DNA of 64,000 bases from Planctomycetota bacterium (GCA_015654675.1 JAATGM010000028.1:16872-80871), one strand, 5' to 3'; counted from the stretch's first letter, positions 9,494 through 17,647 are shown. Translations and numbers: made by a program. Notes: generated by a model from the sequence alone, not told the origin.

Positions 9494-9804
9494 TGTCCCG
9501 CGAGGTGCGTGCCGCGGAACTCGATCTCCCAGCGGTCGGGTTGGCTGACGATGACGGTGTAATTGCCGGCGTCGTGGCGATCGACGTGTCCGCGGTTGCC
9601 GGTGAGGGGGCCTTCGAAGTCGAGATATTCGCGGCGATGATCGCCGATTGGCTGGGCGGGAATGGGGTCGGGATCGTCAGCGATCGGGGCGCGGGCGAGT
9701 CGCCATGTGGCGAGGGTGGCGCCACGATCGAGCATGAGGTCCCAATGGACGCCGTCGGCGGTGGTGTGGCGGAGGACGACAAATCGTGCGGCTTCTTCGG
9801 TCAT
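9319..9804 (-). CDS. Stand-alone LigD-type 3'-phosphoesterase domain protein
   Basis: The 161-residue product starts MTEEAARFVVLRH. Residues 7-110 match the phosphoesterase domain of bacterial LigD: RH at 12-13, HWD at 20-22 (matching the HxD metal site), GDHRREYLDFEG around 54-65 with the third metal histidine at H56, and a WEIEFRGTHLAGHYSL strand pair at the end. In LigD the domain trims 3' ends during non-homologous end joining. Here there is no ligase, polymerase or ku gene nearby. The last 50 or so residues lie outside the domain, are low in complexity and overlap the 3' end of the convergent gene, so the true stop region deserves care. It is divergent from the TPR lipoprotein gene. Confidence 0.8.
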   Translation of the reverse strand: MTEEAARFVVLRHTTADGVHWDLMLDRGATLATWRLARAPIADDPDPIPAQPIGDHRREYLDFEGPLTGNRGHVDRHDAGNYTVIVSQPDRWEIEFRGTHLAGHYSLCASEARAGPVVAPGREAIAGRDAAAGGSVGAAGVSSTNGLSSGSWLLRRLSRSR

Positions 9805-9825
9805 ATCGAGGCCTGATGGGGTCGC

Positions 9826-9854
9826 TTGCGGGTGCAGAATGCGACCGCTAGCAT
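9826..9854 (+). promoter_or_regulatory. Promoter of the TPR lipoprotein gene, very short leader
   Basis: TTGCGG, 17 bases, TAGCAT, then only 12 bases to the ATG at 9867 with no Shine-Dalgarno sequence between. Predicted by eye. Confidence 0.45.
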
Positions 9855-9866
9855 CGGCTTGCAAGT

Positions 9867-10682
9867 ATGTCTGCTTGGATTGTGAGGCACAGTTTGTCGG
9901 GCGCGCGGGTGAAAACACTTCAGATACTGGGATTAAACGGGCTGGCGTTCCTTCTCCTCGTGGCCGGTTGCGGGCCGAGCGCTGAGGTTCGCGAATGTAA
10001 TCGCATCGGTCTCGAGCAATACAACAACGGCGACTACTACGCCGCCATCGGTCAGTTTGAAAACGCGCGAAAGCTGGATCGTGAGACGCCCGAGCCGTCG
10101 TACTATCTCGGGCGCTGTTACCTGCGAATGGCCGAGCAGAAGATGCGCGAGGACAACCTCGTGGCGGGGATGCGGTTCTGCGATCACGCCGCGGCTGATT
10201 TTGAGCGGGCCTACAGCGCCTATCCGGGCTACACCAAGGCGATTCAGGGCAAGGGCGAGGCAATGAAGCTCCGCGGGCGCGGCCAGGTGGCGCTCGAGCT
10301 GGCCGCCTGGGCGTCGGCCACGGCAGCGCCGAAGGCGAAAATGCTCATTCTCGAGGCGCACGAACTGGCCCAGCAGGGCGACTTAGATCGTTCGCTGCGG
10401 AAGCTCAAAGAGGCAGTGGCGGTCGAGCCGGACAATGCCGCCACACATGCCGAACTGGGGCGATTTTATCTGCGATGCGGCAACGACGGACCGGCTGTGA
10501 CGGAGCTGCAAAAGGCATATCGGCTCGACCCGGGCGCGCCGGGCGTCGTGTCGGCTTTGTCGGAGTTGAACGCGCTGCCGGCCAAGACGGGCAGCGAAGG
10601 GCCGATCCGGACGACGCCGCGCAGCGCGAAGGAAGAAGCGGAAGACGAAGAAGGTCCGGGCGTGGAGAAGTCGTCGCCGTAG
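9867..10682 (+). CDS. TPR-repeat lipoprotein
   Basis: The 271-residue product has a lipoprotein signal with lipobox LVAGC (Cys at about residue 35). It then has tetratricopeptide repeats: one near residues 46-80 (YNNGDYYAAIGQFENARKLD) and two near 165-235. The acidic Glu/Lys tail is disordered. A GTG at 9909 would give a more usual 20-residue lipoprotein signal, but the promoter placed 12 bases before 9867 favours the ATG. TPR lipoproteins act as periplasmic scaffolds; the partner is not evident. The AMMECR1 gene follows after 23 bases and is probably co-transcribed. Confidence 0.88.
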   Translation: MSAWIVRHSLSGARVKTLQILGLNGLAFLLLVAGCGPSAEVRECNRIGLEQYNNGDYYAAIGQFENARKLDRETPEPSYYLGRCYLRMAEQKMREDNLVAGMRFCDHAAADFERAYSAYPGYTKAIQGKGEAMKLRGRGQVALELAAWASATAAPKAKMLILEAHELAQQGDLDRSLRKLKEAVAVEPDNAATHAELGRFYLRCGNDGPAVTELQKAYRLDPGAPGVVSALSELNALPAKTGSEGPIRTTPRSAKEEAEDEEGPGVEKSSP

Positions 10683-10705
10683 CGGGCTGAAGCGGAGAGC
10701 CGCCG

Positions 10706-11269
10706 ATGGATGATCGCGAGCGGCAGGAATTATTGAGCATCGCGCGGCGGGCGCTGACGGCTGTACTGTCTGAGGGCGGGGCGCAACGGGGTTCTTTCAG
10801 TGTGAAATGGGATGATCCGACGCCGCGCGGCGTCTTTGTTACGCTGCGCAATGGACGGCGGCTGCGCGGCTGCATTGGAACTTTTGCGGCGGAAAAGCCG
10901 ACGCCATGGAATGTGTGGACGATGGCGGCCGCGGCGGCGAGCGATCCACGATTTCTCGATCAGCCGGTGACGCTGGCCGAAGTGCCCGAACTTTCGATCG
11001 AGATTTCCGTGCTGTCGCCGCTGCAACGGACGGATGATCCGCTTTCGCTGCGCGTCGGAATCGATGGGGTTCACATTCGCGCGCAAGAGGGCAGCGGCTG
11101 TTTCCTGCCGGAAGTCGCGAGCGAACACGGCTGGACCGCCGAGGAATTTCTCTCGAAGTGCTGCAGCGAGAAAGCCAGCATCGCGCCGGACGCGTGGAAA
11201 GACGCGCGAACCGTTGTTTCGCTCTTCACCGTGGAAAAAATCGAGGATGGTCGCCCGGAAACGGCCTGA
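10706..11269 (+). CDS. AMMECR1-domain protein
   Basis: The 187-residue protein carries the family hallmark LRGCIG near residue 53 and the conserved stretch AAAAASDPRF near 75. It spans the whole AMMECR1 fold (family usual length about 180-200). In many prokaryotes this domain (AmmeMemoRadiSam protein A) is found with MEMO and radical SAM partners; neither is present here. The biochemical role is unsettled. It is probably the second gene of an operon with the TPR lipoprotein. Confidence 0.92.
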   Translation: MDDRERQELLSIARRALTAVLSEGGAQRGSFSVKWDDPTPRGVFVTLRNGRRLRGCIGTFAAEKPTPWNVWTMAAAAASDPRFLDQPVTLAEVPELSIEISVLSPLQRTDDPLSLRVGIDGVHIRAQEGSGCFLPEVASEHGWTAEEFLSKCCSEKASIAPDAWKDARTVVSLFTVEKIEDGRPETA

Positions 11270-11464
11270 TCAGGGGCCGGCGGCCGGCATCGGCGTGGTC
11301 GGCTGCGTCGTGCCCGGCGGCAGCGCCTCGTCCATCGAGGCGACATAGATGGCCATGGCGCCGATCATCAGCACGACGGCCACGATCAGGGTCCAGGGCT
11401 GCTTGTGTTTCTGGATATGGTGCTCGGTGTGGGTCTCGTGATGATGGGGTCGGTCGTGACTCAT
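11270..11464 (-). CDS. Small His-rich single-span membrane protein
   Basis: The 64-residue product starts MSHDRPHHHETHTEHH, has one membrane span (about residues 25-44) and a short Pro/Thr tail. It ends directly against the convergent AMMECR1 stop. There is no Shine-Dalgarno sequence, but TATACT lies 7 bases before the ATG with a matching -35, so a leaderless transcript would explain expression. The histidine cluster could bind metal; that is inference. The family is not recognised. Confidence 0.65.
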   Translation of the reverse strand: MSHDRPHHHETHTEHHIQKHKQPWTLIVAVVLMIGAMAIYVASMDEALPPGTTQPTTPMPAAGP

Positions 11465-11471
11465 GCGGCGG

Positions 11472-11499
11472 AGTATAGGGAATTCACGATGGAAGCCAA
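11472..11499 (-). promoter_or_regulatory. Leaderless-type promoter of the small His-rich gene
   Basis: TTGGCT, 16 bases, TATACT, then 7 bases to the ATG at 11464. The spacing puts the transcript start at or next to the start codon. Confidence 0.5.
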
Positions 11500-11581
11500 G
11501 TGGCGTGGCCGGCGGGACGGCTCGATCGCTTGGGGTTAGAATCAGCGGCGTCAGGTAGAGCCGGGAACGCCCGCCGAATAC

Positions 11582-13027
11582 ATGCCAAAACGCAATCTTG
11601 CCTGGATTCTGGTTGTCGCGCTGATCGCGCTCTTGTTCTGGCGGATGCCGCAGACGATTGCCGGCCGGGACGAGGTCTACACCGCGTTCGCGCCGCTGGT
11701 GGATGTGCGGGCGCAGATTTTGAAGCGATCGGCCGAGCCGGTGGATGACGAAAAGCTGTCGGCCGCGGCCTCGCACGCGGGGATCGAGGCGATGGTGCGC
11801 TCGCTGAATGATCCGTACGCAACCTATCTGGATCGAGAAACCTATCCGGCGTTCAAGAAGCAGGCCGAGGGGGTATTCGGCGGAGTCGGCGTGGATGTGC
11901 AACTGACCCCCGAGGGGCTGCGGGTGTTGTCGCGCGTGCGTGGCAGCCCGGCCGCAAAAGCAGGGCTGATGCCGGGTGAGATCATCGCGGCGATCGACGA
12001 CATCAAGGCCAGCGAATTGGGACTGGTGGATGGCGTGAACCGGCTAAGCGGCGCGCCGGGCACGCCGGTGCGGCTGCTGGTGTTGGATCGGTCGGGCAAG
12101 TCGCGGACGTTGAAGCTCACGCGGCAGACGATCGAGATCAACCCGGTCCGCGGCTGGTCGCGCCGGCCGGACGGGGCGTGGCGCTACTGGCTGGATGAAA
12201 AGGACAAGATTGCCTACGTGCGGTTGATCAAGTTCATGCCGAACGCGCTGCGGCAGCTTGATTCGGCGGTGGGCCCGCTATTGGGTCAAGGGCTGCGCGG
12301 GTTGGTGCTCGACCTGCGCGAAAACACGGGCGGATTGCTGCGGACGGCGATCGACGTGGCCGACCGGTTTCTCGACTCGGGGCTGATCGTGGCGACCCGC
12401 GGGCCGAAGATGGACGCGCGGCAGTGGGACGCGACGCGCGAGGACACCTACAACCCGCCGTTTCGCGTGGTGATTCTGGTGAACGGATCGACCGCCAGCG
12501 CGGCCGAAGTGGTGGCCGGGGCGCTGCATGATCATGGCCGGGCGGTCGTGGTGGGCGAGCGATCGTACGGCAAAGGAAGTGTTCAGGAGCTGATTCCGCT
12601 GGAAGACGGCCAATCGGCGATCAAGCTGACGACCGGGCATTACTACCTGCCGAGCGGTATCTGTCTGCAGAAGCGGCCCGGGGCGGGGCCGAATGAGAAG
12701 TGGGGCGTCGAGCCGGACGTGGTGGTGGCGCTGAGCGAGGGCGAGCGGCGGCGCTGGCTCGAGGCGTGGTATCTGGCGGGAGCCGAATCGGCGGACGAGG
12801 CCGATGTATCGACTGAAGAGTCGGCGAGCGAGAGCCGGCCGGCGTCGCAGCCGACGATTGACGAGCTTGCCCTTGAGCGGGCGTTGGAGTCGGATCGTCA
12901 TCTGGCCGAGGCGCTCAAGCTGCTGAGAAGTCCGGAGCGGACTTCGGGCGCGACCGGAGCGACGACGGCGGCGCGCGGCACGGCAAGCGAACATGCGGGC
13001 GATCGGCGGGCGGCGCGCTCGCCATGA
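11582..13027 (+). CDS. S41 family C-terminal processing protease
   Basis: The 481-residue protein begins with a membrane anchor (residues 6-20), then a PDZ domain (about 93-175) and the S41 catalytic domain. The nucleophile is S306 in NGSTASAAEV and the lysine is K331 in YGKGSVQEL, both in place. A Ser/Ala/Glu-rich tail follows residue 410. Such Ctp enzymes cleave C-terminal tails of secreted or periplasmic proteins. Its stop overlaps the tsaD start (ATGA), so the two are translated together, although their tasks are not known to be linked. Confidence 0.95.
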   Translation: MPKRNLAWILVVALIALLFWRMPQTIAGRDEVYTAFAPLVDVRAQILKRSAEPVDDEKLSAAASHAGIEAMVRSLNDPYATYLDRETYPAFKKQAEGVFGGVGVDVQLTPEGLRVLSRVRGSPAAKAGLMPGEIIAAIDDIKASELGLVDGVNRLSGAPGTPVRLLVLDRSGKSRTLKLTRQTIEINPVRGWSRRPDGAWRYWLDEKDKIAYVRLIKFMPNALRQLDSAVGPLLGQGLRGLVLDLRENTGGLLRTAIDVADRFLDSGLIVATRGPKMDARQWDATREDTYNPPFRVVILVNGSTASAAEVVAGALHDHGRAVVVGERSYGKGSVQELIPLEDGQSAIKLTTGHYYLPSGICLQKRPGAGPNEKWGVEPDVVVALSEGERRRWLEAWYLAGAESADEADVSTEESASESRPASQPTIDELALERALESDRHLAEALKLLRSPERTSGATGATTAARGTASEHAGDRRAARSP

Positions 13028-14040
13028 CGCTGGTTCTGGGGATCGAGACGTCGTGCGACGAGACATCGGCGGCGGTAGTGGCGAATGGGCGGGATGTTCG
13101 CAGCAACCTGATCGCGACGCAGTATGACCTGCATGCGAAATATGGCGGCGTGGTGCCGGAGATCGCTTCGCGCGCGCACATCGAGCGGCTGGATGGGCTG
13201 ATCGTTGCGGCCCTGGACGAGGCCGGCACGCGGGCGGAAGAGATCGACGCAATCGCGGTGACGCACACGCCGGGGCTGATCGGGGCGCTGCTGATTGGTG
13301 TCACGGCGGCCAAGACGCTGGCGTGGGCGTGGGATCGGCCGCTGGTGGGGGTGAACCATATTCATGCGCACGCCACCAGCGCGGCGATCGACGGGCCGGA
13401 AGAGATTTGGCCGGCCGTGGCGCTGGTGGTGTCGGGCGGCCATTCGTCGCTTTTTCATGTGCGTGATTTCGATTCGATCGAGCTGATGGGCCGCACGGTC
13501 GATGACGCGGCCGGCGAGGCGTTTGATAAGGTCGCGGCGATTCTGAACCTCGGCTATCCGGGCGGGCCGGTGGTCGATCGGCTGGCGCGACAGGGCGATG
13601 CCGCAAAGATCGCATTTCCGCGGACGATGCTGGCGGCGGGGTCACTCGATTTTTCCTTTTCGGGGTTGAAGACGGCCGTGTTGTATCACGTTCACGGCCC
13701 GGGAAAGACCAGCGGCGGGCTGGAAAAGCTCGTATCGGGCGATGTGGCCGACATCTGCGCCAGTTTCTCCGCGGCGGTAGTGGACGTGCTAGTCGCCAAG
13801 ACAATGCTGGCCGCCGAGCGAGCGGGCGTAACGCGCGTGGTGGTCGGCGGCGGAGTGGCGGCCAACTCGATGCTGCGCGAGCGACTGACGACGGCCTGCA
13901 CGAAACGCGGGCTGGACCTCGTCCTGACGCCGCCGGCATATTGCACCGACAACGCGGCCATGATCGCGGCGCACGGATATCAGCTATTGAAGCGGGGGCG
14001 AGTGAGCGATTTGTATCTGTCGGCGACAGCGAGCGGCTAG
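13024..14040 (+). CDS. tsaD: tRNA N6-adenosine threonylcarbamoyltransferase
   Basis: The 338-residue protein is of usual length. It has the N-terminal LGIETSCDETS signature, the metal histidines H112 and H116 in NHIHAH, GGVAANSMLRE near residue 277 and CTDNAAMIA near 308. It transfers the threonylcarbamoyl group to A37 of ANN-decoding tRNAs with TsaB and TsaE, neither of which is in the window. The start codon overlaps the end of the S41 protease gene by four bases. Confidence 0.98.
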   Translation: MTLVLGIETSCDETSAAVVANGRDVRSNLIATQYDLHAKYGGVVPEIASRAHIERLDGLIVAALDEAGTRAEEIDAIAVTHTPGLIGALLIGVTAAKTLAWAWDRPLVGVNHIHAHATSAAIDGPEEIWPAVALVVSGGHSSLFHVRDFDSIELMGRTVDDAAGEAFDKVAAILNLGYPGGPVVDRLARQGDAAKIAFPRTMLAAGSLDFSFSGLKTAVLYHVHGPGKTSGGLEKLVSGDVADICASFSAAVVDVLVAKTMLAAERAGVTRVVVGGGVAANSMLRERLTTACTKRGLDLVLTPPAYCTDNAAMIAAHGYQLLKRGRVSDLYLSATASG

Positions 14041-14043
14041 CGT

Positions 14044-14433
14044 TCAGATGCGGGGGAGGCGGGGGATTCGGTCGAAGTGCTTGTCGCGCGAGTAAAGCAC
14101 AAGATCGTGTTGCAGGGTCAGGGCGGCGATCCAGACGTCATTGGTGGGAATCGGTGTACCGGCGGCACGCAAGTCGGCGAAGACGGCTGCATAGACGCGC
14201 GTGGTTCCTTCGTCGGCGAAGAGCACCTCGACTCGTGGGGAATGCAGGAAGCTGCTCATCGCTTGCTCATTCTTTGTGGAATTTCGCCCGAGGCGAAATC
14301 CGGCCCGAAGCTCGGCCAGCACAATGAAAGGCAGGGCAATGCGTTGCGCGGCGCGCAGCTTGGTAAGCGCATCGTCGTCGCCGCGACAGAGGTCCGTGTA
14401 TCGATTGGCGTCGATCGCGATGCTCAGCGCCAT
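14044..14433 (-). CDS. PIN-domain toxin, VapC-like
   Basis: The 129-residue protein has the acidic residues of a PIN RNase in order: D8, E41, D99 (TNDVWIAA) and D117 (SRDKHF). The family cleaves tRNA or rRNA when freed of antitoxin. The start ATG at 14433 lies inside the antitoxin gene, with a 10-base overlap, which is the usual order (antitoxin first). The stop is three bases from the tsaD stop, convergent. Confidence 0.93.
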   Translation of the reverse strand: MALSIAIDANRYTDLCRGDDDALTKLRAAQRIALPFIVLAELRAGFRLGRNSTKNEQAMSSFLHSPRVEVLFADEGTTRVYAAVFADLRAAGTPIPTNDVWIAALTLQHDLVLYSRDKHFDRIPRLPRI

Positions 14434-14690
14434 AGGTCTTCGTCGATGACGTCCTGGGCGGCGATGGCGGCATCGAATTCGGGGTCTTCCACCCACGTGC
14501 CAATGAGGTGATCGAGGTCGTGGTAGGTGCGGGGCGTGTCCGCCAGACCCGATCCGTTGCGAAGTGCGTCGAGAGCGACTTCATTCAGACTGCGGCGCTC
14601 GCGTTCGGCGCGATTGCGAAGCGCCCGGTCAACCTCGGGTGGTACGCCGCGAATGGTGTATTGTTGCCTCTTGGCCTCGCGCGACTTCAT
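14424..14690 (-). CDS. VapB/FitA-like antitoxin
   Basis: The 88-residue product has a basic N-terminus with a ribbon-helix-helix pattern (QQYTIRGVPPEVDRALRNRA, then RRSLNEVALDAL). An acidic, Trp-containing C-terminal arm (LIGTWVEDPEFDAA) is typical of the part that fills the PIN active site. An ATG also lies at 14711, but TATACT ends only 6 bases before 14690 with a -35 at the right distance, so the shorter form from a leaderless mRNA is preferred. The pair is probably autoregulated. Confidence 0.9.
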   Translation of the reverse strand: MKSREAKRQQYTIRGVPPEVDRALRNRAERERRSLNEVALDALRNGSGLADTPRTYHDLDHLIGTWVEDPEFDAAIAAQDVIDEDLWR

Positions 14691-14696
14691 GTAGGC

Positions 14697-14725
14697 AGTA
14701 TATGAATGCATGTGCAGGCAATCAA
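14697..14725 (-). promoter_or_regulatory. Leaderless promoter of the toxin-antitoxin operon
   Basis: TTGATT, a 17-base spacer, TATACT and 6 bases to the ATG at 14690. It contains the palindrome ATGCAT, which could be part of the antitoxin operator. No Shine-Dalgarno sequence is present. Confidence 0.6.
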
Positions 14726-14804
14726 GTAGGCGTGGCCCTTTGGCTGGCGACGGCGCATAGGCAGGCCTGCTAAACTGTGGCCCGACCCATTCAAGAGGTG
14801 ATTG

Positions 14805-15713
14805 ATGCGGCTGTGCTATTTCTTCAACAGTGAGCGGGATCGAGACGAGGCGGCCATGCGGCGAGTGCCGCGCGGCGGCAAGCTGGGAGCGGTCGTCGGC
14901 GACGTGGTGCACGAGCTGGCCGTGCCGGCCGAGCTGCTGCGCGACGGATTCGAATGGGCCGACGGCGCCTTCGACGCACTGACGAAGCTCAAGCCCGGCC
15001 CGGCCGTCGGACCGCTCGACTCCGTGTGGCTCGGCGCACCGATGATCCGCCCAAGCCAGTACCTCGACTTCTACGCCTTCGAGCAGCATGTTAAGACGGC
15101 TCGCAAGCTGCGCGGCTTCGACTTCGTCGACCCCGCCTGGTACGAGGTGCCGGCCTATTACAACTCGAACGCGACCACGCTCTACGGCCACAAGCAGACG
15201 GTTCGCTTCCCGGCCGACGAAGACAAGATGGACTACGAGTGCGAAATGGCCTGCGTGATCGGACGGACGATCCGCAACGCGACCGAGGCGACCGCCCGCG
15301 AGGCGATCGGCGGTTACACCATCCTGAACGACTTGTCGTCGCGCAGCCGGCAGCGAAAGGTGATGACCATCGGCATGGGACCGGCCCCAGGGAAGGACTT
15401 CGGCAGTTCGATCGGCCCGGTGCTGGTGACGAAGGACGAAATGGGCGACCTCGCGGATGTCGGCATGCGGGCCTTCGTCAATGGCGAGCAGTGGACCAAC
15501 GGCCGCTTCGGCACCATCCACTACAGCTTCGAGCAGATGATCGTCTTCGCGTCGCGCTCGCGGACGTTGTTCCCCGGCGATGTGCTCGGCTCGGGCACGG
15601 TGGGCGGCGGCTGCGGGCTGGAGCTGGGCAAGTTTCTCAAGCCGGGCGACGTGGTGCGGATGGAGATCGATCGCATCGGGGTGCTCGAGAATCGCGTCGA
15701 GCGCGATTCGTAG
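14805..15713 (+). CDS. Fumarylacetoacetate hydrolase family protein
   Basis: The 302-residue protein has the FAH fold. The metal-binding region YECEMACVIGR lies near residue 145, GGYTILNDLSSR near 172 and GSGTVGGGCG near 265. The family contains C-C bond hydrolases and oxaloacetate decarboxylases or tautomerases acting on beta-diketo acids; the substrate cannot be told. A TTG lies one codon earlier, but the ATG at 14805 has AGAGGTG 4-5 bases before it. The gene stands alone between the toxin-antitoxin pair (divergent) and the beta-lactamase. Confidence 0.93.
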   Translation: MRLCYFFNSERDRDEAAMRRVPRGGKLGAVVGDVVHELAVPAELLRDGFEWADGAFDALTKLKPGPAVGPLDSVWLGAPMIRPSQYLDFYAFEQHVKTARKLRGFDFVDPAWYEVPAYYNSNATTLYGHKQTVRFPADEDKMDYECEMACVIGRTIRNATEATAREAIGGYTILNDLSSRSRQRKVMTIGMGPAPGKDFGSSIGPVLVTKDEMGDLADVGMRAFVNGEQWTNGRFGTIHYSFEQMIVFASRSRTLFPGDVLGSGTVGGGCGLELGKFLKPGDVVRMEIDRIGVLENRVERDS

Positions 15714-15841
15714 TCGTCGCAAAAGCTGCGCGGAAAATTAAATCGATTTTCAAAACGTTCGAACCGCATCGGCGCGCGGGCGTATCGGATGCAGCGGCTT
15801 CGTGACGGATCGCGAGGCCTGATCGAAACAGGGAGGTTTTC

Positions 15842-16693
15842 ATGTCCGCGTTGATTCCAATATTGACCGTTCTCGCACTCGCCGCCCCGCCCGAGCCCAA
15901 ACCCGTCGACGCCCCGGACCTCGGCCGCGTCAACTTCGCCGAACGCTTCAAGGGTTTCGAGGGCTGCTTCGTCCTGCGCCCGGTGGGCGGCGAGTGGACC
16001 GTGCGTTATCAGGACGCCCGCTGCGCCAAGCCACTCTCGCCCTGCAGCACCTTCAAGATCTTCAGCGCCCTCGCCGGCCTCGACTGCGGCGTCCTGGCCG
16101 ACGGAAACACCATGTACAAATGGGACGGCAAGCCCAAGAGCCGCCCCGAATGGCAGCGCGACCACACCCTCGCCTCCGCCATTCAGGCCTCGGTCGTCTG
16201 GTACTTCCAGAAAGTCGCCGAGCAGATCGGCTCGAAGCGCATGGCCGCCTACCTCGCCGCCGCCGACTACGGCAACAAGGACAGCTCGGGTGGCCTGACG
16301 ATGTTCTGGCTGAATTCGACGCTCAAGATCTCCGCCGACGAGCAGGTCCGCTTTCTCGACAAACTCTACGGCGGCAAGCTGCCCTTCAGCGGCCGCGCGG
16401 TTGAAACGCTCAAGCCCCTGCTGGTCATCAAGCGCGGACCGGGCTGGGTCTTCGCCGGCAAGACCGGAAGCTGGGACAGTTCGCCGGCCACGAACGAAAA
16501 GAGCGGCGCGAAGCGGAATGACAAGAACTGGCTCGGCTGGTTCGTCGGCTGCGTCGAGTCAGGCGGCCGGCAGTACGTCTTCGCCGCCAACATTCGCGGC
16601 GCCACCGGCCGCACGCTCGAAGCCGCGGGCGGCCCGACCTGCCGCGAAATCGTCTTCAAAATCCTGGGCGACCTGGGGCTCGTGACGGAATAG
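15842..16693 (+). CDS. Class D (OXA-type) beta-lactamase
   Basis: The 283-residue protein has every class D landmark in order: STFK at 69-72 (acylated serine S69, carbamylated lysine K72), SVV at 117-119, YGN at 143-145, the FWLNSTLKIS segment at 155-164, and KTG at 207-209. A short hydrophobic N-terminus (residues 1-15) is a signal peptide. AGGGAGG lies 5 bases before the ATG. The family hydrolyses penicillins and other beta-lactams in the periplasm. No transposon or integron sequence flanks it and base composition matches the neighbours, so it looks like a resident chromosomal gene. A penicillin-sensor domain is a less likely alternative. Confidence 0.92.
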   Translation: MSALIPILTVLALAAPPEPKPVDAPDLGRVNFAERFKGFEGCFVLRPVGGEWTVRYQDARCAKPLSPCSTFKIFSALAGLDCGVLADGNTMYKWDGKPKSRPEWQRDHTLASAIQASVVWYFQKVAEQIGSKRMAAYLAAADYGNKDSSGGLTMFWLNSTLKISADEQVRFLDKLYGGKLPFSGRAVETLKPLLVIKRGPGWVFAGKTGSWDSSPATNEKSGAKRNDKNWLGWFVGCVESGGRQYVFAANIRGATGRTLEAAGGPTCREIVFKILGDLGLVTE

Positions 16694-16837
16694 GGAACCG
16701 GACGGAGGGGAAACGCATCGGCCGCGCGCCGGCCGCGCCTTGTGGCGCGCCGCGCGCGGTCGTGCTATTTCCGGGCCGATCGAACATAGCGCCGGCCGCG
16801 CGGAGAGCGGAGCAGTCCGGCTTAGCATGATTCTTTA

Positions 16838-16867
16838 TTGAGTCCCGTAAGATCTGCGGCGTAGAAT
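16838..16867 (+). promoter_or_regulatory. Promoter of the second CTERM-like gene, very short leader
   Basis: TTGAGT, 18 bases, TAGAAT, then 12 bases to the ATG at 16880 with no ribosome-binding site. Confidence 0.45.
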
Positions 16868-16879
16868 GGGTCTACACCA

Positions 16880-17647
16880 ATGGAAACGACGTCATGGGGT
16901 CACCCGGTCGTCGTCTCCGGGAAGAGGTGGTTCTTGCACACAAGTTTTCGGCACTCGCCTTTAATCCTCATTTTGGCATCGCTCGCGGTGCCGGGTCATC
17001 CGCTGTCGGCTGGACAAGCGAACGCAGCGACGCAAGCAGACGTACGGTTGTATCGCCAAGCGCCCGGACGAACCTTTGGCGTTGAATCCGACACGCTCGA
17101 ATTGGATGACTTCGGAAATCCGACGAGCGAGCTCCTTGCTGACAAGTTCAGTCTTTTACAGCCAGCGCATTTGGGTCGTGTCCGTTTTTGGGGTTTCTAT
17201 GGAAGTTCATTTGCGCAAGTGTTGGAACCGCCGCCGATCAGCGAAACCATGCGGATTCGAATCTACGGCGATGCGAGCGGCCTGCCGGGTGGTATTTTGT
17301 TTGAGAGCTTTCTTGTAAATCCAAGCCGGGTTGCCACCGGAATTTCGATCCCGACCGGCCTGGGCCCACCGGAATACTTGTACGATGTATCACTTCCAAA
17401 CACTTTTGAGATTCCAGCCAATACAAACCTCTGGATAGAGATCGCCCAGCTTGGTGATATCAACAGTCGCTTTCGCTGGGAAAACTCGAATACGGCCGGC
17501 GAATTCGCCGTTCAGTTTCCGATAGGAACACCCTGGCATCTCAATTCGGACGGCCAGTTGGCCTATGAACTGTGGACCCCTGAGCCGTGCAGCGGCGGTC
17601 TGCTGGCTTTGGGCCTTTGTTACATGCTTCGGTGCCGTAAGCGCTAA
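16880..17647 (+). CDS. Secreted protein with a PEP-CTERM-like tail
   Basis: The 255-residue product has a hydrophobic signal region (about residues 27-45) after a longer than usual, basic N-terminus. The C-terminus PEPCSGGLLALGLCYMLRCRKR has the PEP, hydrophobic and basic parts of an exosortase signal, but with three cysteines in it. The central part is beta-rich (FYGSSFAQVLEPP, RIRIYGDASGLPGG, NLWIEIAQ) and reads like the planctomycete proteins with a C-terminal sorting tail and a jelly-roll-like core. Codon use is less GC-biased than its neighbours, suggesting recent arrival. The function is unknown. Confidence 0.8.
   Translation: METTSWGHPVVVSGKRWFLHTSFRHSPLILILASLAVPGHPLSAGQANAATQADVRLYRQAPGRTFGVESDTLELDDFGNPTSELLADKFSLLQPAHLGRVRFWGFYGSSFAQVLEPPPISETMRIRIYGDASGLPGGILFESFLVNPSRVATGISIPTGLGPPEYLYDVSLPNTFEIPANTNLWIEIAQLGDINSRFRWENSNTAGEFAVQFPIGTPWHLNSDGQLAYELWTPEPCSGGLLALGLCYMLRCRKR

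Noticed and set aside
14691..15722. Long minus-strand frame across the FAH-family gene
   Set aside because: It is the antisense shadow of a GC-rich gene; only its last 88 codons (the antitoxin) are coding.
16734..16749. Hairpin CGCGCC-TTGT-GGCGCG after the beta-lactamase as a terminator
   Set aside because: No T-tract follows and the region is so GC-rich that such stems arise by chance.
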